A stretch of DNA of 64,000 nt from Patulibacter americanus DSM 16676 (GCF_000420025.1 NZ_ATUD01000005.1:62001-126000), one strand, 5' to 3'; positions 18,025-27,376 are shown, numbered from the stretch's first letter. The notes: a model not told the origin generated them from the sequence alone. A program made the numbers and translations.

Positions 18025-18082
18025 GGACCCCGGTCCCGCATCGTCGCCCGGCCCCGCCGGCGCGATAAGCGGACCGGGGTCC
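18025..18082. repeat. 12-bp inverted repeat upstream of LLM oxidoreductase
   Basis: GGACCCCGGTCC (18025-18036) and GGACCGGGGTCC (18071-18082) are exact reverse complements, 34 bp apart. The right arm abuts the -35 position of the next promoter. It could be an operator pair or the stem of an intergenic RNA hairpin. Confidence 0.45.
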
Positions 18083-18102
18083 AGTTGTTGGTGGGCGTGC
18101 GC

Positions 18103-18108
18103 TACGCT
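18103..18108 (+). promoter_or_regulatory. -10 box of LLM oxidoreductase gene
   Basis: TACGCT, with 9 bases to the ATG at 18118. Confidence 0.5.
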
Positions 18109-18117
18109 CCGCCCACG

Positions 18118-19173
18118 ATGGAACTCGGAATCGCCACCTTCGCCGACGTCGGCAAGGACCCCTCGACCGGCCGGCTGATCACGCCGGAGCAGCGCCTCTC
18201 CGACCTCCTGGAGGAGGCGGAGCTCGCGGAGCAGGTGGGCCTCGACGTCTTCGGGCTCGGCGAGCACCACCGCCCGGACTACGCCGCGTCCGCGCCGGCC
18301 GTCGCGCTGGCCGCGATCGCCGCCCGCACGGAGCGCATCCGCCTGACCAGCGCGGTCACCGTCCTCTCCTCGGACGATCCGGTCCGCGTCTTCCAGCAGT
18401 TCTCGACGCTCGACCTGCTCTCGCACGGCCGCGCCGAGATCATGGCCGGCCGCGGCAGCTTCACGGAGTCGTTCCCGCTCTTCGGGCAGGACCTGAAGGA
18501 CTACGACGACCTCTACGAGGAGAAGCTCGGCCTGCTGCTGCAGCTGCGGGAGTCCGAGCACGTCACGTGGTCCGGCCGGCACCGCGCGCCGCTCGAGAAC
18601 GCCGGCGTCTACCCGCGGCCGGTCCAGGACCCGCTGCCCGTGTGGGTCGCCGTCGGCGGCACGCCGCAGTCCGTCGCCCGCGCCGGCCTGCTCGGCCTGC
18701 CGCTCACGATCGCGATCCTCTCGGGCGGCTTCGAGCGCTACGTGCCGCTCATCGACCTGTACCACCAGGCCCTCGAGCACGCGGGACACGACCGCTCGGT
18801 CGGGCGCGTCGGGATCAACACCCACACGTGGATCGCGCCGACGTCGAAGGGGGCCGCCGACGAGCTCTGGCCCGCCTACGCGCCGATGATGAACCGCATC
18901 GGCCGCGAGCGGGGCTGGCCGCCCATGACCCGCGAGGCGTTCGACGCGCAGCGCTCGGGCCTGAACGCCCTGGGCGTCGGCTCGCCGGAGGAGCTGACGG
19001 CGAAGATCCTCCACGCCCACGAGCTGTTCGGCAACGACCGCTACATCGGCCAGTTCTCGCTCGGCGGCATGCCGCACGCGCAGGTGCTCGGGGCGATCGA
19101 GCTGTTCGGCACCGAGGTCGCCCCGGCGGTGCGGGCCGAGGTCGCCCGCCGCACGGCGCCCGCGGCCGGCTGA
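18118..19173 (+). CDS. LLM-class flavin-dependent oxidoreductase
   Basis: 351 residues. Luciferase-like TIM-barrel monooxygenase that uses reduced flavin. Family features: start [28 protein letters not shown] (after strand 2), [38 protein letters not shown], and [15 protein letters not shown]. It resembles the single-subunit F420/FMN-type YhbW group; the cofactor and substrate cannot be told from sequence. The ATG at 18118 is preferred to a GTG-type start 33 bases upstream because it lies 9 bases after a TACGCT box and matches the family N-terminus. It appears monocistronic. Confidence 0.9.
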   Translation: MELGIATFADVGKDPSTGRLITPEQRLSDLLEEAELAEQVGLDVFGLGEHHRPDYAASAPAVALAAIAARTERIRLTSAVTVLSSDDPVRVFQQFSTLDLLSHGRAEIMAGRGSFTESFPLFGQDLKDYDDLYEEKLGLLLQLRESEHVTWSGRHRAPLENAGVYPRPVQDPLPVWVAVGGTPQSVARAGLLGLPLTIAILSGGFERYVPLIDLYHQALEHAGHDRSVGRVGINTHTWIAPTSKGAADELWPAYAPMMNRIGRERGWPPMTREAFDAQRSGLNALGVGSPEELTAKILHAHELFGNDRYIGQFSLGGMPHAQVLGAIELFGTEVAPAVRAEVARRTAPAAG

Positions 19174-19363
19174 GGCGGCGGACGGGACGGGCGGCACGGC
19201 AGGCGTCCGGACCGAGCCGGGTCACGCGGACTCGCGCGGACGGGCGCCGCCGGCCGCCGGCCGGCGGCGGGCAGGAGCCGGGGGGACGCCCGTGCTCCAC
19301 CCGGAGCAGACGGCCGTCGCAACCTCCGCCGCGAAGGAGATCCTGTCGTGGACCTCCGTCACG

Positions 19364-19369
19364 TACGAT
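19364..19369 (+). promoter_or_regulatory. -10 box of amino-acid ABC operon
   Basis: TACGAT; transcription would start near 19376 and leave a leader of about 74 bases before the GTG at 19450. Confidence 0.45.
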
Positions 19370-19375
19370 GCCCCG

Positions 19376-19449
19376 GATCGACGGGTCAGGTCGCCGGGCA
19401 TCGTGCCCGACGGCAACCCTCACGACTCGTCCCGATAACAGGAGAACCG
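19376..19449 (+). promoter_or_regulatory. Structured 5' leader of ABC importer, candidate riboswitch
   Basis: The leader can form a closing helix (ATCG at 19377-19380 with CGAT at 19433-19436, just before the AGGAG ribosome site) and an inner hairpin CGGGC-ATCGT-GCCCG (19395-19409). It contains GGTCA (19384-19388) and GGCAACCCTC (19412-19421), which resemble conserved parts of the SAM-I/SAM-IV riboswitch clan. The P3/P4 part of those aptamers is not recognised, so identity is doubtful. Confidence 0.3.
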
Positions 19450-20355
19450 GTGCGTACACCGACACTTGGGGCCCTCGCCTCCACCGCCGTGCTGGCCTTG
19501 GCCGTCACGGGCTGCGGCAGCGACGACAGCGACACGAAGAGCACGGCTGCGGGCGGGTCGGGCGAGACGACCGCCGCCGCCACGGTCGACCAGGCCATCG
19601 CTGACCAGGTCCCCGCGGAGATCAAGTCCAAGGGCACGCTGAAGGTCGGCTCCGACCCGACGTACGCGCCGAACGAGTTCCTGGACGAGGACGGCAAGAC
19701 CATCATCGGCATGGACCCCGACCTCGGCAAGGCGATCGCCGACGTCATGGGCCTGAAGGTCGAGTTCGAGAAGGCCGGCTTCGACGCGATCCTCCCGGGC
19801 CTCGCCTCGAACAAGTACGACCTCGGCATCTCGTCCTTCACGGACACGAAGGAGCGGGAGCAGGAGTTCGACTTCGTCACGTACTTCCGCGCCGGCACGT
19901 CGTTCTTCGTCAAGGCGGAGGGCGGCCCGAACGTCACGAAGCTGACCGAGCTCTGCGGCCACAAGGTCGCCGTGCAGAAGGGCACGACGCAGCAGGACGA
20001 GGCCCAGGCCCAGGCCAAGGAGTGCGGCTCGGGCAAGCTCGACGTGCAGGTCTATCCGGACCAGAACGGCGCGAACCAGGCGCTGATCTCCGGCCGCGCC
20101 GACGTCGGCATGGCCGACTCGCCGATCGCCGCCTACCAGGTCAAGCAGACCGAGGGCCAGTTCAAGCTGAGCGGCGAGCCGTACGGCACCGCCCCCTACG
20201 GCATCGCGCTGCCGAAGGGGTCCGAGCTGGCGCCGGCCATCCAGGCCGCGCTGAAGAAGCTCATCGAGAACGGCGAGTACACCAAGATCCTCGGCAAGTG
20301 GGGTGTCGAGTCCGGCGCCATCACGGAGCCGGAGATCAACGGCGCCGAGAGCTGA
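19450..20355 (+). CDS. ABC transporter substrate-binding lipoprotein, polar amino acid family
   Basis: 301 residues from GTG with ribosome site AGGAG (19440-19444). The signal peptide ends in a lipobox, AVTGC (Cys about residue 22), so the mature protein is lipid-anchored on the outer face of the membrane. The family-3 binding-protein fold is clear: [67 protein letters not shown]. The class binds His, Arg, Gln, cystine or similar; the exact ligand is unknown. The permease and ATPase genes follow directly, forming a complete importer operon. Confidence 0.92.
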   Translation: MRTPTLGALASTAVLALAVTGCGSDDSDTKSTAAGGSGETTAAATVDQAIADQVPAEIKSKGTLKVGSDPTYAPNEFLDEDGKTIIGMDPDLGKAIADVMGLKVEFEKAGFDAILPGLASNKYDLGISSFTDTKEREQEFDFVTYFRAGTSFFVKAEGGPNVTKLTELCGHKVAVQKGTTQQDEAQAQAKECGSGKLDVQVYPDQNGANQALISGRADVGMADSPIAAYQVKQTEGQFKLSGEPYGTAPYGIALPKGSELAPAIQAALKKLIENGEYTKILGKWGVESGAITEPEINGAES

Positions 20356-20365
20356 GCGACCCCGC

Positions 20366-21348
20366 GTGACCGGAACCCAGGGATCCGGGGACGGCGCGAC
20401 CGCGCCCTCCCACGGGTCCTCCGACATCAAAGCCGTCCCGGTCCGCAGGCCGGGGCGGTGGGTGGCCGCGGCCATCCTGGTGGTCCTCGCCGCGAACACG
20501 GTCTGGTCGCTCGCCACGAACGACCGCCTCCGCTGGAACGTCGTCGGCGACTTCCTCTTCGACGACCGCATCATCGACGGCCTGATCCTCACGATCGAGC
20601 TGACCGTCATCGCGATGATCGTCGGCGTCGTGCTCGGGATCGTCCTGGCCGTCATGCGGCTCTCGGACAACCCGCTGCTCCGGGGCATCAGCTGGTTCTA
20701 CATCTGGCTCCTGCGCGGGACGCCGATCCTCGTCCAGATCCTCTTCTGGAACTTCATCGCGTCGATCTACCCCGAGATCTCGTTCGGCGTGCCGTTCGGC
20801 GGGCCCGACCTGATCAGCGGCGACGCGAACGACCTCATCACCCCGCTCGTGGCCGCGAGCCTGGCGCTCGCGCTGAACGAGGCGGCGTACATGGCCGAGA
20901 TCGTCCGTGCCGGCGTCCTGTCGGTCGACGAGGGCCAGAGCGAGGCCGCCGAGGCGCTGGGCATGACGAAGCTCCAGACGCTGCGCCGGATCGTCCTGCC
21001 GCAGGCGATGCGCGTCATCGTGCCGCCGACGGGCAACGAGACGATCGCGATGCTCAAGACGACCTCCCTCGTCTCCGTCATCGCGGTCTCCGAGCTGCTC
21101 TACGCGTCGCAGCTCATCTACGCGGTGAACTACCGCCAGATCCCGTTGCTGCTCGTGACGGTCATCTGGTACCTGGCGATCACGTCCATCCTCTACGTGG
21201 TGCAGTACTACCTCGAGCGCCGGTTCGGCCGCGGGCACAGCCGTGAGCTGCCGCCCACGCCGATCGGGCGGCTGAAGGCGATGCTGTCGATCAAGCACGT
21301 GAAACCGCCGATCCCGGTGGCGGAGCGCAACGCCGGAGGGGGCTCCGC

Positions 21349-21352
<4 letters not shown>
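20366..21352 (+). CDS. ABC transporter permease, polar amino acid family
   Basis: 328 residues from the GTG at 20366, 10 bases after the binding-protein gene. HisM/GlnP-type permease: a first TM near residue 30 ([19 protein letters not shown]), then the conserved core from [20 protein letters not shown], the membrane insert [19 protein letters not shown], and the EAA loop ([19 protein letters not shown]) that contacts the ATPase. The C-terminal approximately 40 residues are cytoplasmic. The ATG of the ATPase gene overlaps its stop codon. Confidence 0.92.
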
Positions 21353-22155
<803 letters not shown>

Positions 22156-22210
22156 CGGCGTGCCCCCTCGGGGGCGTGCCGCGGGGCCGGCGCCGCGAGG
22201 GCGCCGGGAG

Positions 22211-22245
22211 GACGAACGCTCCGGGCACCGCCCGGGGCGTTCGTC
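22211..22245 (+). terminator. 16-bp stem-loop after the ABC operon
   Basis: Arms 22211-22226 and 22230-22245 pair over 16 bp with one G-U pair around an ACC triloop. No U-run follows, as is common in very GC-rich actinobacteria. Position, 56 bases after the operon, suggests termination or 3'-end protection. A smaller hairpin, GCCCCC-TC-GGGGGC, lies at 22162-22175. Confidence 0.6.
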
Positions 22246-22383
22246 GTGGTGGCCGGGTACGGCGGGGGCCGCGCCAGGCCGCGAACGCCGCTCCTGCGCG
22301 ACGCGACCGCCGGACCGTCTAGGCTCGTGTTCAGCGTCTGCGTTCCCGCAGCGCGTAGGTCGTTCGGTCCCTCCGGAGGTCCC

Positions 22384-23586
22384 ATGCGTCACGACCCGAT
22401 CAATGCCTCGAGCCGCGGCTCCGTCCCCTCGAGGGACGACACCCGGCGCCCGCGCCGCGCGGCCACCAGGCGTCCGACGCCGGTGGATCTCGGCATCCCC
22501 GTGGCGGCCACGGAGGACCAGGGCGAGGCCCTCGCCGGCGAGGTCCTCGACCCGGACCGCACCGAGCCGATCGTCTGCCTGTCGACGCGCGCGGGGGAGG
22601 ACCGGCCCGCCTTCGACCACCACGCCGTCCGCAAGGCCGTCGGGCGCGACGCGCTGATCCGCGCGGTGCGCACCGGCCCGGCCACCCGCTACCTGTCCCA
22701 GCTGCTGCCGCCGCAGCTCGGCGTGTTCGGCGGCGCCGCGCGCATCTGGTGGCCCGGCGTCGACGCCGACGCCGACCCGCGCGACCACCCGCTCGTGCTC
22801 GACCGCATGGGGCGCTACGGCCCGCGGGCGATCGAGGCGCTGGCGGAGCGCTTCGCCGAGGGGCCGCCCGCGCGCGCCCCGAAGCACGGGGGGAAGCTCG
22901 TCGCGCTGCCCGGCGGCGCGACGGAGGACCGGGAGCGCCGGCCCCGCGCGGAGCCCGAGCCGCTCGCCACCCCGCCCGTGACCCCGAACCGCGACCAGCA
23001 GCTGCTGCTCGGGGCGCTCGACCAGGCCCGCGACGAGATCCGAGGGCTGCGGCAGAAGCTGGCCGAGGCCCGCCTCGACGCGATGACCCCGGGAGCCCGC
23101 GCGGCCGCTCGCCCGGCCGAGCCCGAGGACCACGAGCCGCGGTTCGACACCGCGCCGCGCGCCGCGCGGCCGGACCAGGTCGCCGACCTGGCGATCCCGG
23201 TGGCCGTCCACCGCGACCGCACGCGGGCCCACCACCTCGAGATCATGGCCGCGTGGCTGGCCCGCGACCACGACACGGGGCGCCGCGAGCGGCCGCTCGG
23301 TGCGCTGGCCCTGGGCGAGGGCTACCTGGCCTCGGTGGACGCCCAGCGCCACCGCGTCTCGCCGGCGACGCTCGCGACGACGGCCGCGCGCATCGCGTCC
23401 GGCAAGCAGGGCGAGGCCGACGACCTCGACGTGCGCGCGTGGGTCGACGAGCACGGCGACCAGGAGTTCCGCGAGGAGGACGGCGCCCCCTGCTGGTCCT
23501 GCGCCGTGCCCGGGGCCTCCGGCGACCTGCGCCTGCGGTGGTGGACGCGCGACGACGGCGCCGTCGAGCTGCGCGACGTGGTCTGA
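22384..23586 (+). CDS. Unknown protein with GGAARIWWPG motif
   Basis: 400 residues from ATG with ribosome site GGAGG (22375-22379). I do not recognise the family. The N-terminal half has a compact segment (about 75-165) with RTGPATRYLSQLLPPQLGVF, GGAARIWWPGVD and DHPLVLDRMGRYG. A charged, Pro/Arg-rich, partly coiled-coil linker follows (about 165-265, with DQARDEIRGLRQKLAEARLD). The C-terminal half (about 265-400) has LAIPVAVHRDRTRAHHLEIMA, LGEGYLASVDAQRHRVS and a beta-rich end, CWSCAVPGASGDLRLRWW. It is cytosolic, with no signal or TM. It lies alone between a terminator and a convergent rnd. Confidence 0.7.
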   Translation: MRHDPINASSRGSVPSRDDTRRPRRAATRRPTPVDLGIPVAATEDQGEALAGEVLDPDRTEPIVCLSTRAGEDRPAFDHHAVRKAVGRDALIRAVRTGPATRYLSQLLPPQLGVFGGAARIWWPGVDADADPRDHPLVLDRMGRYGPRAIEALAERFAEGPPARAPKHGGKLVALPGGATEDRERRPRAEPEPLATPPVTPNRDQQLLLGALDQARDEIRGLRQKLAEARLDAMTPGARAAARPAEPEDHEPRFDTAPRAARPDQVADLAIPVAVHRDRTRAHHLEIMAAWLARDHDTGRRERPLGALALGEGYLASVDAQRHRVSPATLATTAARIASGKQGEADDLDVRAWVDEHGDQEFREEDGAPCWSCAVPGASGDLRLRWWTRDDGAVELRDVV

Positions 23587-23594
23587 GCCCGCGC

Positions 23595-23619
23595 GCGGCC
23601 GGCCCACGCGGCCGGCCGC
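23595..23619. terminator. Bidirectional hairpin between convergent genes
   Basis: Perfect 10-bp arms GCGGCCGGCC (23595-23604) and GGCCGGCCGC (23610-23619), with a 5-base loop, fill the 33-bp gap between the unknown gene and rnd. Confidence 0.6.
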
Positions 23620-24789
23620 CTAGCGCTCCGCGACGACCTTGCGGTCCGGGCCGACCCGGAGCCGCAGGTCGCCGTCGAGGAGCGCGAAGATGTCCTTGCC
23701 CACCACGTCGCCGCGCCAGCCGTTCAGCGTGCGGACGTCGGGCAGCTCGGCGCCGTCGCGCCACGCGGCGATGATCCGCTGCAGGTCCGAGCGGTTCGCG
23801 AGCAGCTCGTAGGCCAGCTCCTCCTGGTTGGCGCGGGTGCGCACCAGGGTCTCCGTCAGGGCGACGAGCTCGGGGTCGACGGGCTCCTGGCGGGCGGGGC
23901 GGTCGCGCTCGACCGGGATCGGCTCGCGGTCGCGGCCCTCGGCGATCGCGCGCAGCAGGCGGTCGCCGCGGCGGTGCAGCGTCGCCTCGTTCACGCCGCG
24001 GATCTGCTGGAGCCGCTCGCGGTCCCGGGGGCGGCGCTTGGCGAGCTCGACGAGCGTCTGGTCCTGCAGCACGGTCGACGGGGGACGGTTGGCGTCCTCC
24101 GCCTCCTTCTCCCGCCACTCCACGAGCCGGAGGGCGACCGCGCGCTGGGCGGGGTCGAGCCCGTCGATGCGGGGCAGGCGGGGGAAGAGCAGATCCGGCT
24201 CGCGGCTGTCGGTGACCTCCTCGAGGTACCGGCACTCCTCGAGCGCCCAGTCCAGGCGGCCCAGGTCGACGAGCCGGTTCTGGATCGCGACGGACAGCTG
24301 CAGCAGGTGCTGGACGTCCTCGGCGGCGTAGCGCTTCTGCTCCTCGCTGAGCGGCCGCTGCTCCCAGCGCGTGAAGCTGGCGGACTTCTCGAGCTTGACC
24401 TTCAGGACCTCGCGCAGCAGGGCGTCGTAGCCCATCTGGGAGCGCAGCCCCGCGAAGCCGGCGGCGAGCTGCGTGTCGAAGACCCCGCGCACCTCGGTGT
24501 TCCACGTGCGCTTGAGCAGCGCGACGTCCTGACGCGCGGCGTGGAGGACGATCTCGATCTTCGGATCGGCCAGCACCTCGGCCAGCGGCGTCGGGTCGAA
24601 CTCGTCCGCGATCGGGTCGAGCAGCTCGATCCGGATGCCGCCGGACGGCGTGTCGACCGCGACCTGCGCGAGACACAGGAGGGGGCGGTAGCGCCCCTCG
24701 CCGACGAACTCGGTGTCGATGCCGAGGCGTCCGTGCTCGCGGGCGGCCTCGGCCAGTTCGCGGACGACGGTGTCTGTGGAGCTCGGCAC
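23620..24789 (-). CDS. rnd: Ribonuclease D
   Basis: 389 residues. 3'-5' exoribonuclease that trims stable RNA, including tRNA 3' ends. DEDD catalytic motifs are visible: Exo I GIDTEFVGEG, Exo II IVLHAARQDVALL, Exo III YAAEDVQHLLQLS. An HRDC domain (about residues 205-285, IRGVNEATLHRRGDRLLRAI) follows, then a second HRDC-like C-terminal region. The GTG start lies 10 bases after a TAGGCT box on the minus strand (24800-24805), so a nearly leaderless mRNA is likely. Confidence 0.93.
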   Translation of the reverse strand: MPSSTDTVVRELAEAAREHGRLGIDTEFVGEGRYRPLLCLAQVAVDTPSGGIRIELLDPIADEFDPTPLAEVLADPKIEIVLHAARQDVALLKRTWNTEVRGVFDTQLAAGFAGLRSQMGYDALLREVLKVKLEKSASFTRWEQRPLSEEQKRYAAEDVQHLLQLSVAIQNRLVDLGRLDWALEECRYLEEVTDSREPDLLFPRLPRIDGLDPAQRAVALRLVEWREKEAEDANRPPSTVLQDQTLVELAKRRPRDRERLQQIRGVNEATLHRRGDRLLRAIAEGRDREPIPVERDRPARQEPVDPELVALTETLVRTRANQEELAYELLANRSDLQRIIAAWRDGAELPDVRTLNGWRGDVVGKDIFALLDGDLRLRVGPDRKVVAER

Positions 24790-24843
24790 GGGTGGCCGCA
24801 GCCTATCCGCGAGCGGGGACGGCGCGCCGCGACGCGCGGGCGC

Positions 24844-25329
24844 TCAGCGCCGGGGCGGCCGCGACGAGCCGGACCGTCGTCCGGTGCGCCGCGCGTCGGC
24901 GTGCGGGTGACGCTCGTGCGCGTCGCCGCTGCCGGTCGTGCCCGCGCCGGTGCCGGTCGTGCCCGCGCCGGGGGCGGGGTCGGCCGGCACGTCCTCCGCC
25001 GGGCCCGCCGGGCGCGGCGCGATGTCGCCCGCGCGCTCGGCGCGGTCGAGGATCTCGTCCGACGCCTCGTCGGGCCACACGCCGTACTTGTCGAGGAACG
25101 CCCGGGCGTCCATCTCGTCGTCGCGGTCCTTCTCGCCCTGCAGGCCCATCCGGTGGATGCGGTTGGAGACCACGACGCCGAGGCCGCCGCCGAGCATGAG
25201 CGCGAAGCCCTCGACGCCGACGATGTCGGGGCTGATGAGGAGCATCGCCGCCCCGACCACGAAGATCAGGAAGGGGAGCCAGAAGCGGACGATCTTGACC
25301 GGCGTGAACACGTGGTCTGAGTGTCCCAC
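24844..25329 (-). CDS. Small two-TM membrane protein, unknown function
   Basis: 161 residues from the GTG at 25329, chosen because GAGG lies 6 bases upstream; a TTG at 25344 is the alternative. Two adjacent TM segments (IVRFWLPFLIFVVGAAMLLI and GFALMLGGGLGVVVSNRI, about residues 10-50) are followed by a cytoplasmic region with EKDRDDEMDARAFLDKYGVWPDEA and a low-complexity Gly/Thr/Pro and Arg/His tail. Proteins of this outline are common in actinobacteria, but I cannot assign a function. It follows gluQRS on the same strand after 59 bases. Confidence 0.65.
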   Translation of the reverse strand: MGHSDHVFTPVKIVRFWLPFLIFVVGAAMLLISPDIVGVEGFALMLGGGLGVVVSNRIHRMGLQGEKDRDDEMDARAFLDKYGVWPDEASDEILDRAERAGDIAPRPAGPAEDVPADPAPGAGTTGTGAGTTGSGDAHERHPHADARRTGRRSGSSRPPRR

Positions 25330-25388
25330 GTTCGCCTCGGGCAAACCCGGCCGGCGGGCGTCCTGCCAGCCGGCGGTGCCGAGGGACT

Positions 25389-26318
25389 TCAGGCGATCGG
25401 ACCGGCCACCGGGTCCCAGCGCAGCGGCCGGGCGTCGCGCAGCAGCGCGGCGTCGAACCGCACGACGAGCTCAGCGAGCGTCGGGCGCTCGCCCGGTGCG
25501 CACAGCCCGATGCTGGCCGCCAGCGCGGAGCGCACCCCGACCGCGTCCTCGCCCAGGGCGAGGCGGTCCGCCAGCGTGACGGCACCGTCGCGCTTGGCCA
25601 GCCGGCGGCCGTCCGGGCCGAGGACGAGCGGCACGTGCAGGTACCCCGGCGGGGCGACGCCCAGCGCCCGCGCGAGCCACGCCTGGCGCGGGGCGCTCGA
25701 CGCCAGGTCGTCGCCGCGGACGACCTCGCCGATCCCCTGCCAGGCGTCGTCGACCACGACGGCGAGGTTGTAGGCGTGCGTGCCGTCGCCGCGGCGGACG
25801 ACGAAGTCGTCGACGACGCCGGTGATCTCGCCCAGCGCGGCGTCCGCGACGGTGATCCGCTCCGCACCGCCACGGACCCGCAGCGCAGCGGGCCGGCCGC
25901 GCTCCTCGTGGGCGCGTCGCGCCGCCTCGTCCAGGTGGGCGCAGGTGCCGGGGTAGGCGCCCTCAGGGGCGTCGCCGTGCGGGGCGCCCGCGGCCTCGCG
26001 GATCTCGGCGCGGGTGCACCAGCAGGGGTAGACGAGGCCGCGCGCCTCGAGCTGCTCGATCGCCCACGCGTACGCGGCGCCGCGGTCGGACTGCCGGACG
26101 ACACCTCCGTCCCAGTCGAGCCCGAGCGCGGCCAGGTCGGCGAGCTGCGAGCGCTCGTGCTCCGGGCGGCTGCGGCCGCGGTCGAGGTCCTCCACGCGCA
26201 GGAGGAACCGTCCCCCGCGGCTCCGGGCCCGCAGCCACGCGATCAGCGCGGTGCGGAGGTTGCCGAGGTGCAGCGTCCCGGTCGGACTGGGCGCGAACCG
26301 GCCGTCGGGCGGGGCCAT
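25389..26318 (-). CDS. gluQ: Glutamyl-Q tRNA(Asp) synthetase
   Basis: 309 residues. A truncated GluRS-like enzyme that attaches glutamate to queuosine at position 34 of tRNA(Asp). It has the HIGH-like motif SPTGTLHLGN, FLLRVEDLDRGRSRPEHE, zinc ligands CWC plus YPGTC, and the KMSKS-like GRRLAKRDGAV. It lacks the anticodon-binding domain of full GluRS, as the family does. The ATG at 26318 sits 6 bases after a TACGCT box (26325-26330), which rejects a longer upstream start. A true GltX cannot be fully excluded, but the length fits GluQRS. Confidence 0.88.
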   Translation of the reverse strand: MAPPDGRFAPSPTGTLHLGNLRTALIAWLRARSRGGRFLLRVEDLDRGRSRPEHERSQLADLAALGLDWDGGVVRQSDRGAAYAWAIEQLEARGLVYPCWCTRAEIREAAGAPHGDAPEGAYPGTCAHLDEAARRAHEERGRPAALRVRGGAERITVADAALGEITGVVDDFVVRRGDGTHAYNLAVVVDDAWQGIGEVVRGDDLASSAPRQAWLARALGVAPPGYLHVPLVLGPDGRRLAKRDGAVTLADRLALGEDAVGVRSALAASIGLCAPGERPTLAELVVRFDAALLRDARPLRWDPVAGPIA

Positions 26319-26324
26319 GGGGCG

Positions 26325-26330
26325 AGCGTA
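26325..26330 (-). promoter_or_regulatory. -10 box of gluQRS
   Basis: TACGCT on the minus strand, 6 bases before the ATG at 26318. It faces the TATGCT box of the divergent gene (26368-26373). Confidence 0.55.
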
Positions 26331-26367
26331 TCGGGGCGGCGCGGCGCAGCCGGGTCCGACGCGTGCG

Positions 26368-26373
26368 TATGCT
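26368..26373 (+). promoter_or_regulatory. -10 box of zinc-ribbon gene
   Basis: TATGCT, 8 bases before the ATG at 26382. Confidence 0.55.
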
Positions 26374-26381
26374 CGGCCGCG

Positions 26382-26867
26382 ATGGAGTCGAGCCAGTTCA
26401 GCAAGCGCGGGGCCCAGGCCCGGGGCCTCGACGAGGCCCCCGCGCCCGTCGACGACGCCCACCGCGAGTGCTGGGTCTGCCGGAGCACGGGCAAGCTCGT
26501 CTCGAACGCGGACGGCGTCCAGCACGAGGTCGTGTGCGCCTGGTGCGAGGGCACGAAGGCGACGATCGCCGGGCACGACGCCCAGCTCAAGCCGTCCGAG
26601 ACGCCGCGCGAGAAGACGCCGGAGGAGATGGCCGAGGCGCAGGAGCGCGCGAAGGCCATGCTCGCCAAGCGCGGCGGGGCGAAGAAGGCCACGGGCGCGA
26701 AGGCCACCGGGACGAAGGCCGCACCGAAGAAGGCCGCCGCGAAGAAGCCGGCGCGCAAGACCGCCGCGAAGAAGACCACGGCGAAGAAGGCCACGCCGCC
26801 GCCGAACACCCCGATCCCGCGACCGATCACGCGCAAGACGGTGCAGAACCCGTCAGGCGACGCCTGA
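26382..26867 (+). CDS. Zinc-ribbon protein with Lys/Ala-rich histone-H1-like tail
   Basis: 161 residues. Residues about 30-60 contain two CxxC knuckles (ECWVCRSTGK and VVCAWCEGTK) that can bind one zinc. Residues about 75-95 are acidic and helical (EKTPEEMAEAQERAKAMLAKR). The rest is built of AKK/PKKA/ARKTA repeats like the tails of histone H1, HupB and Rv3852-type actinobacterial nucleoid proteins. RNA or DNA binding is inferred from the tail; no precise function is known. It is divergent from gluQRS with a 63-bp shared promoter region. Confidence 0.75.
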   Translation: MESSQFSKRGAQARGLDEAPAPVDDAHRECWVCRSTGKLVSNADGVQHEVVCAWCEGTKATIAGHDAQLKPSETPREKTPEEMAEAQERAKAMLAKRGGAKKATGAKATGTKAAPKKAAAKKPARKTAAKKTTAKKATPPPNTPIPRPITRKTVQNPSGDA

Positions 26868-26874
26868 GCGCCCT

Positions 26875-26895
26875 GCCCCGGCGGTAGGCCGGGGC
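26875..26895. terminator. Hairpin between convergent genes
   Basis: 8-bp perfect arms GCCCCGGC (26875-26882) and GCCGGGGC (26888-26895) with a 5-base loop, placed between two convergent stop codons. Confidence 0.55.
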
Positions 26896-26902
26896 CGGTG
26901 AC

Positions 26903-27376
26903 TCAGACGGGCCGCGGCTCGTCCTCGGGGACGGCCTCGGGCCGCTCTTCGCGCGAGCCCCCGCCCTGTCCGGCGCCGGGCTCACGCGCCGGCCGCACCA
27001 CGATGCGCAGGACGGACTTGCCGGTCTCCTGCACCTTCAGGTCGTAGGTGCCCTCGGTCGTCGCGGTGAAGACGACGGGCATCGGCAGGTCCGGCCCGAT
27101 GTTCTCGTGCACGCCCAGCGGATCGATGACGACCCGGCCGGCCTCGGGCAGCGTGACCGTGAGGTTGACCGTGTCGCCGACGTTCACGGTCAGCGGCCCC
27201 TTCCGCGGCACCTTCGCCTCGACCGTCCGCCCCTCGGTGAGCGACCGGGAGTCCGGCAGCGCGTCCGTTCCCGTCAGTGCCCGGTCGTCGTCCCGCGGCG
27301 CGGTCGTCGACGCGGCGATCGCGGCGAGCAGGCCGACGACGAGCGCGACGAGGAAGACGAGACGAACGGCCGGCAT
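26903..27376 (-). CDS. Membrane-anchored or secreted beta-domain protein, unknown function
   Basis: 157 residues. The N-terminal hydrophobic segment (VRLVFLVALVVGLLAAIAAS, about 4-23) is a signal anchor or signal peptide. The following approximately 100 residues look like a small beta-sandwich (LTVNVGDTVNLTVTLPEAG, VVFTATTEGTYDLKVQETGKSVLRIVV), recalling cupredoxin-like folds, but no copper ligands (Cys, or a His pair) are seen. The C-terminal tail is charged and Pro/Gly-rich. Function unknown. It lies between the convergent zinc-ribbon gene and a diguanylate cyclase gene on the same strand. Confidence 0.65.
   Translation of the reverse strand: MPAVRLVFLVALVVGLLAAIAASTTAPRDDDRALTGTDALPDSRSLTEGRTVEAKVPRKGPLTVNVGDTVNLTVTLPEAGRVVIDPLGVHENIGPDLPMPVVFTATTEGTYDLKVQETGKSVLRIVVRPAREPGAGQGGGSREERPEAVPEDEPRPV

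Noticed and set aside
23595..23619. Treating the GC-rich intergenic hairpins as novel repeats or regulatory RNAs.
   Set aside because: Those between convergent genes or just after operons are best read as terminators. Short perfect stems are expected at this base composition, so only long or promoter-overlapping ones were raised as findings.
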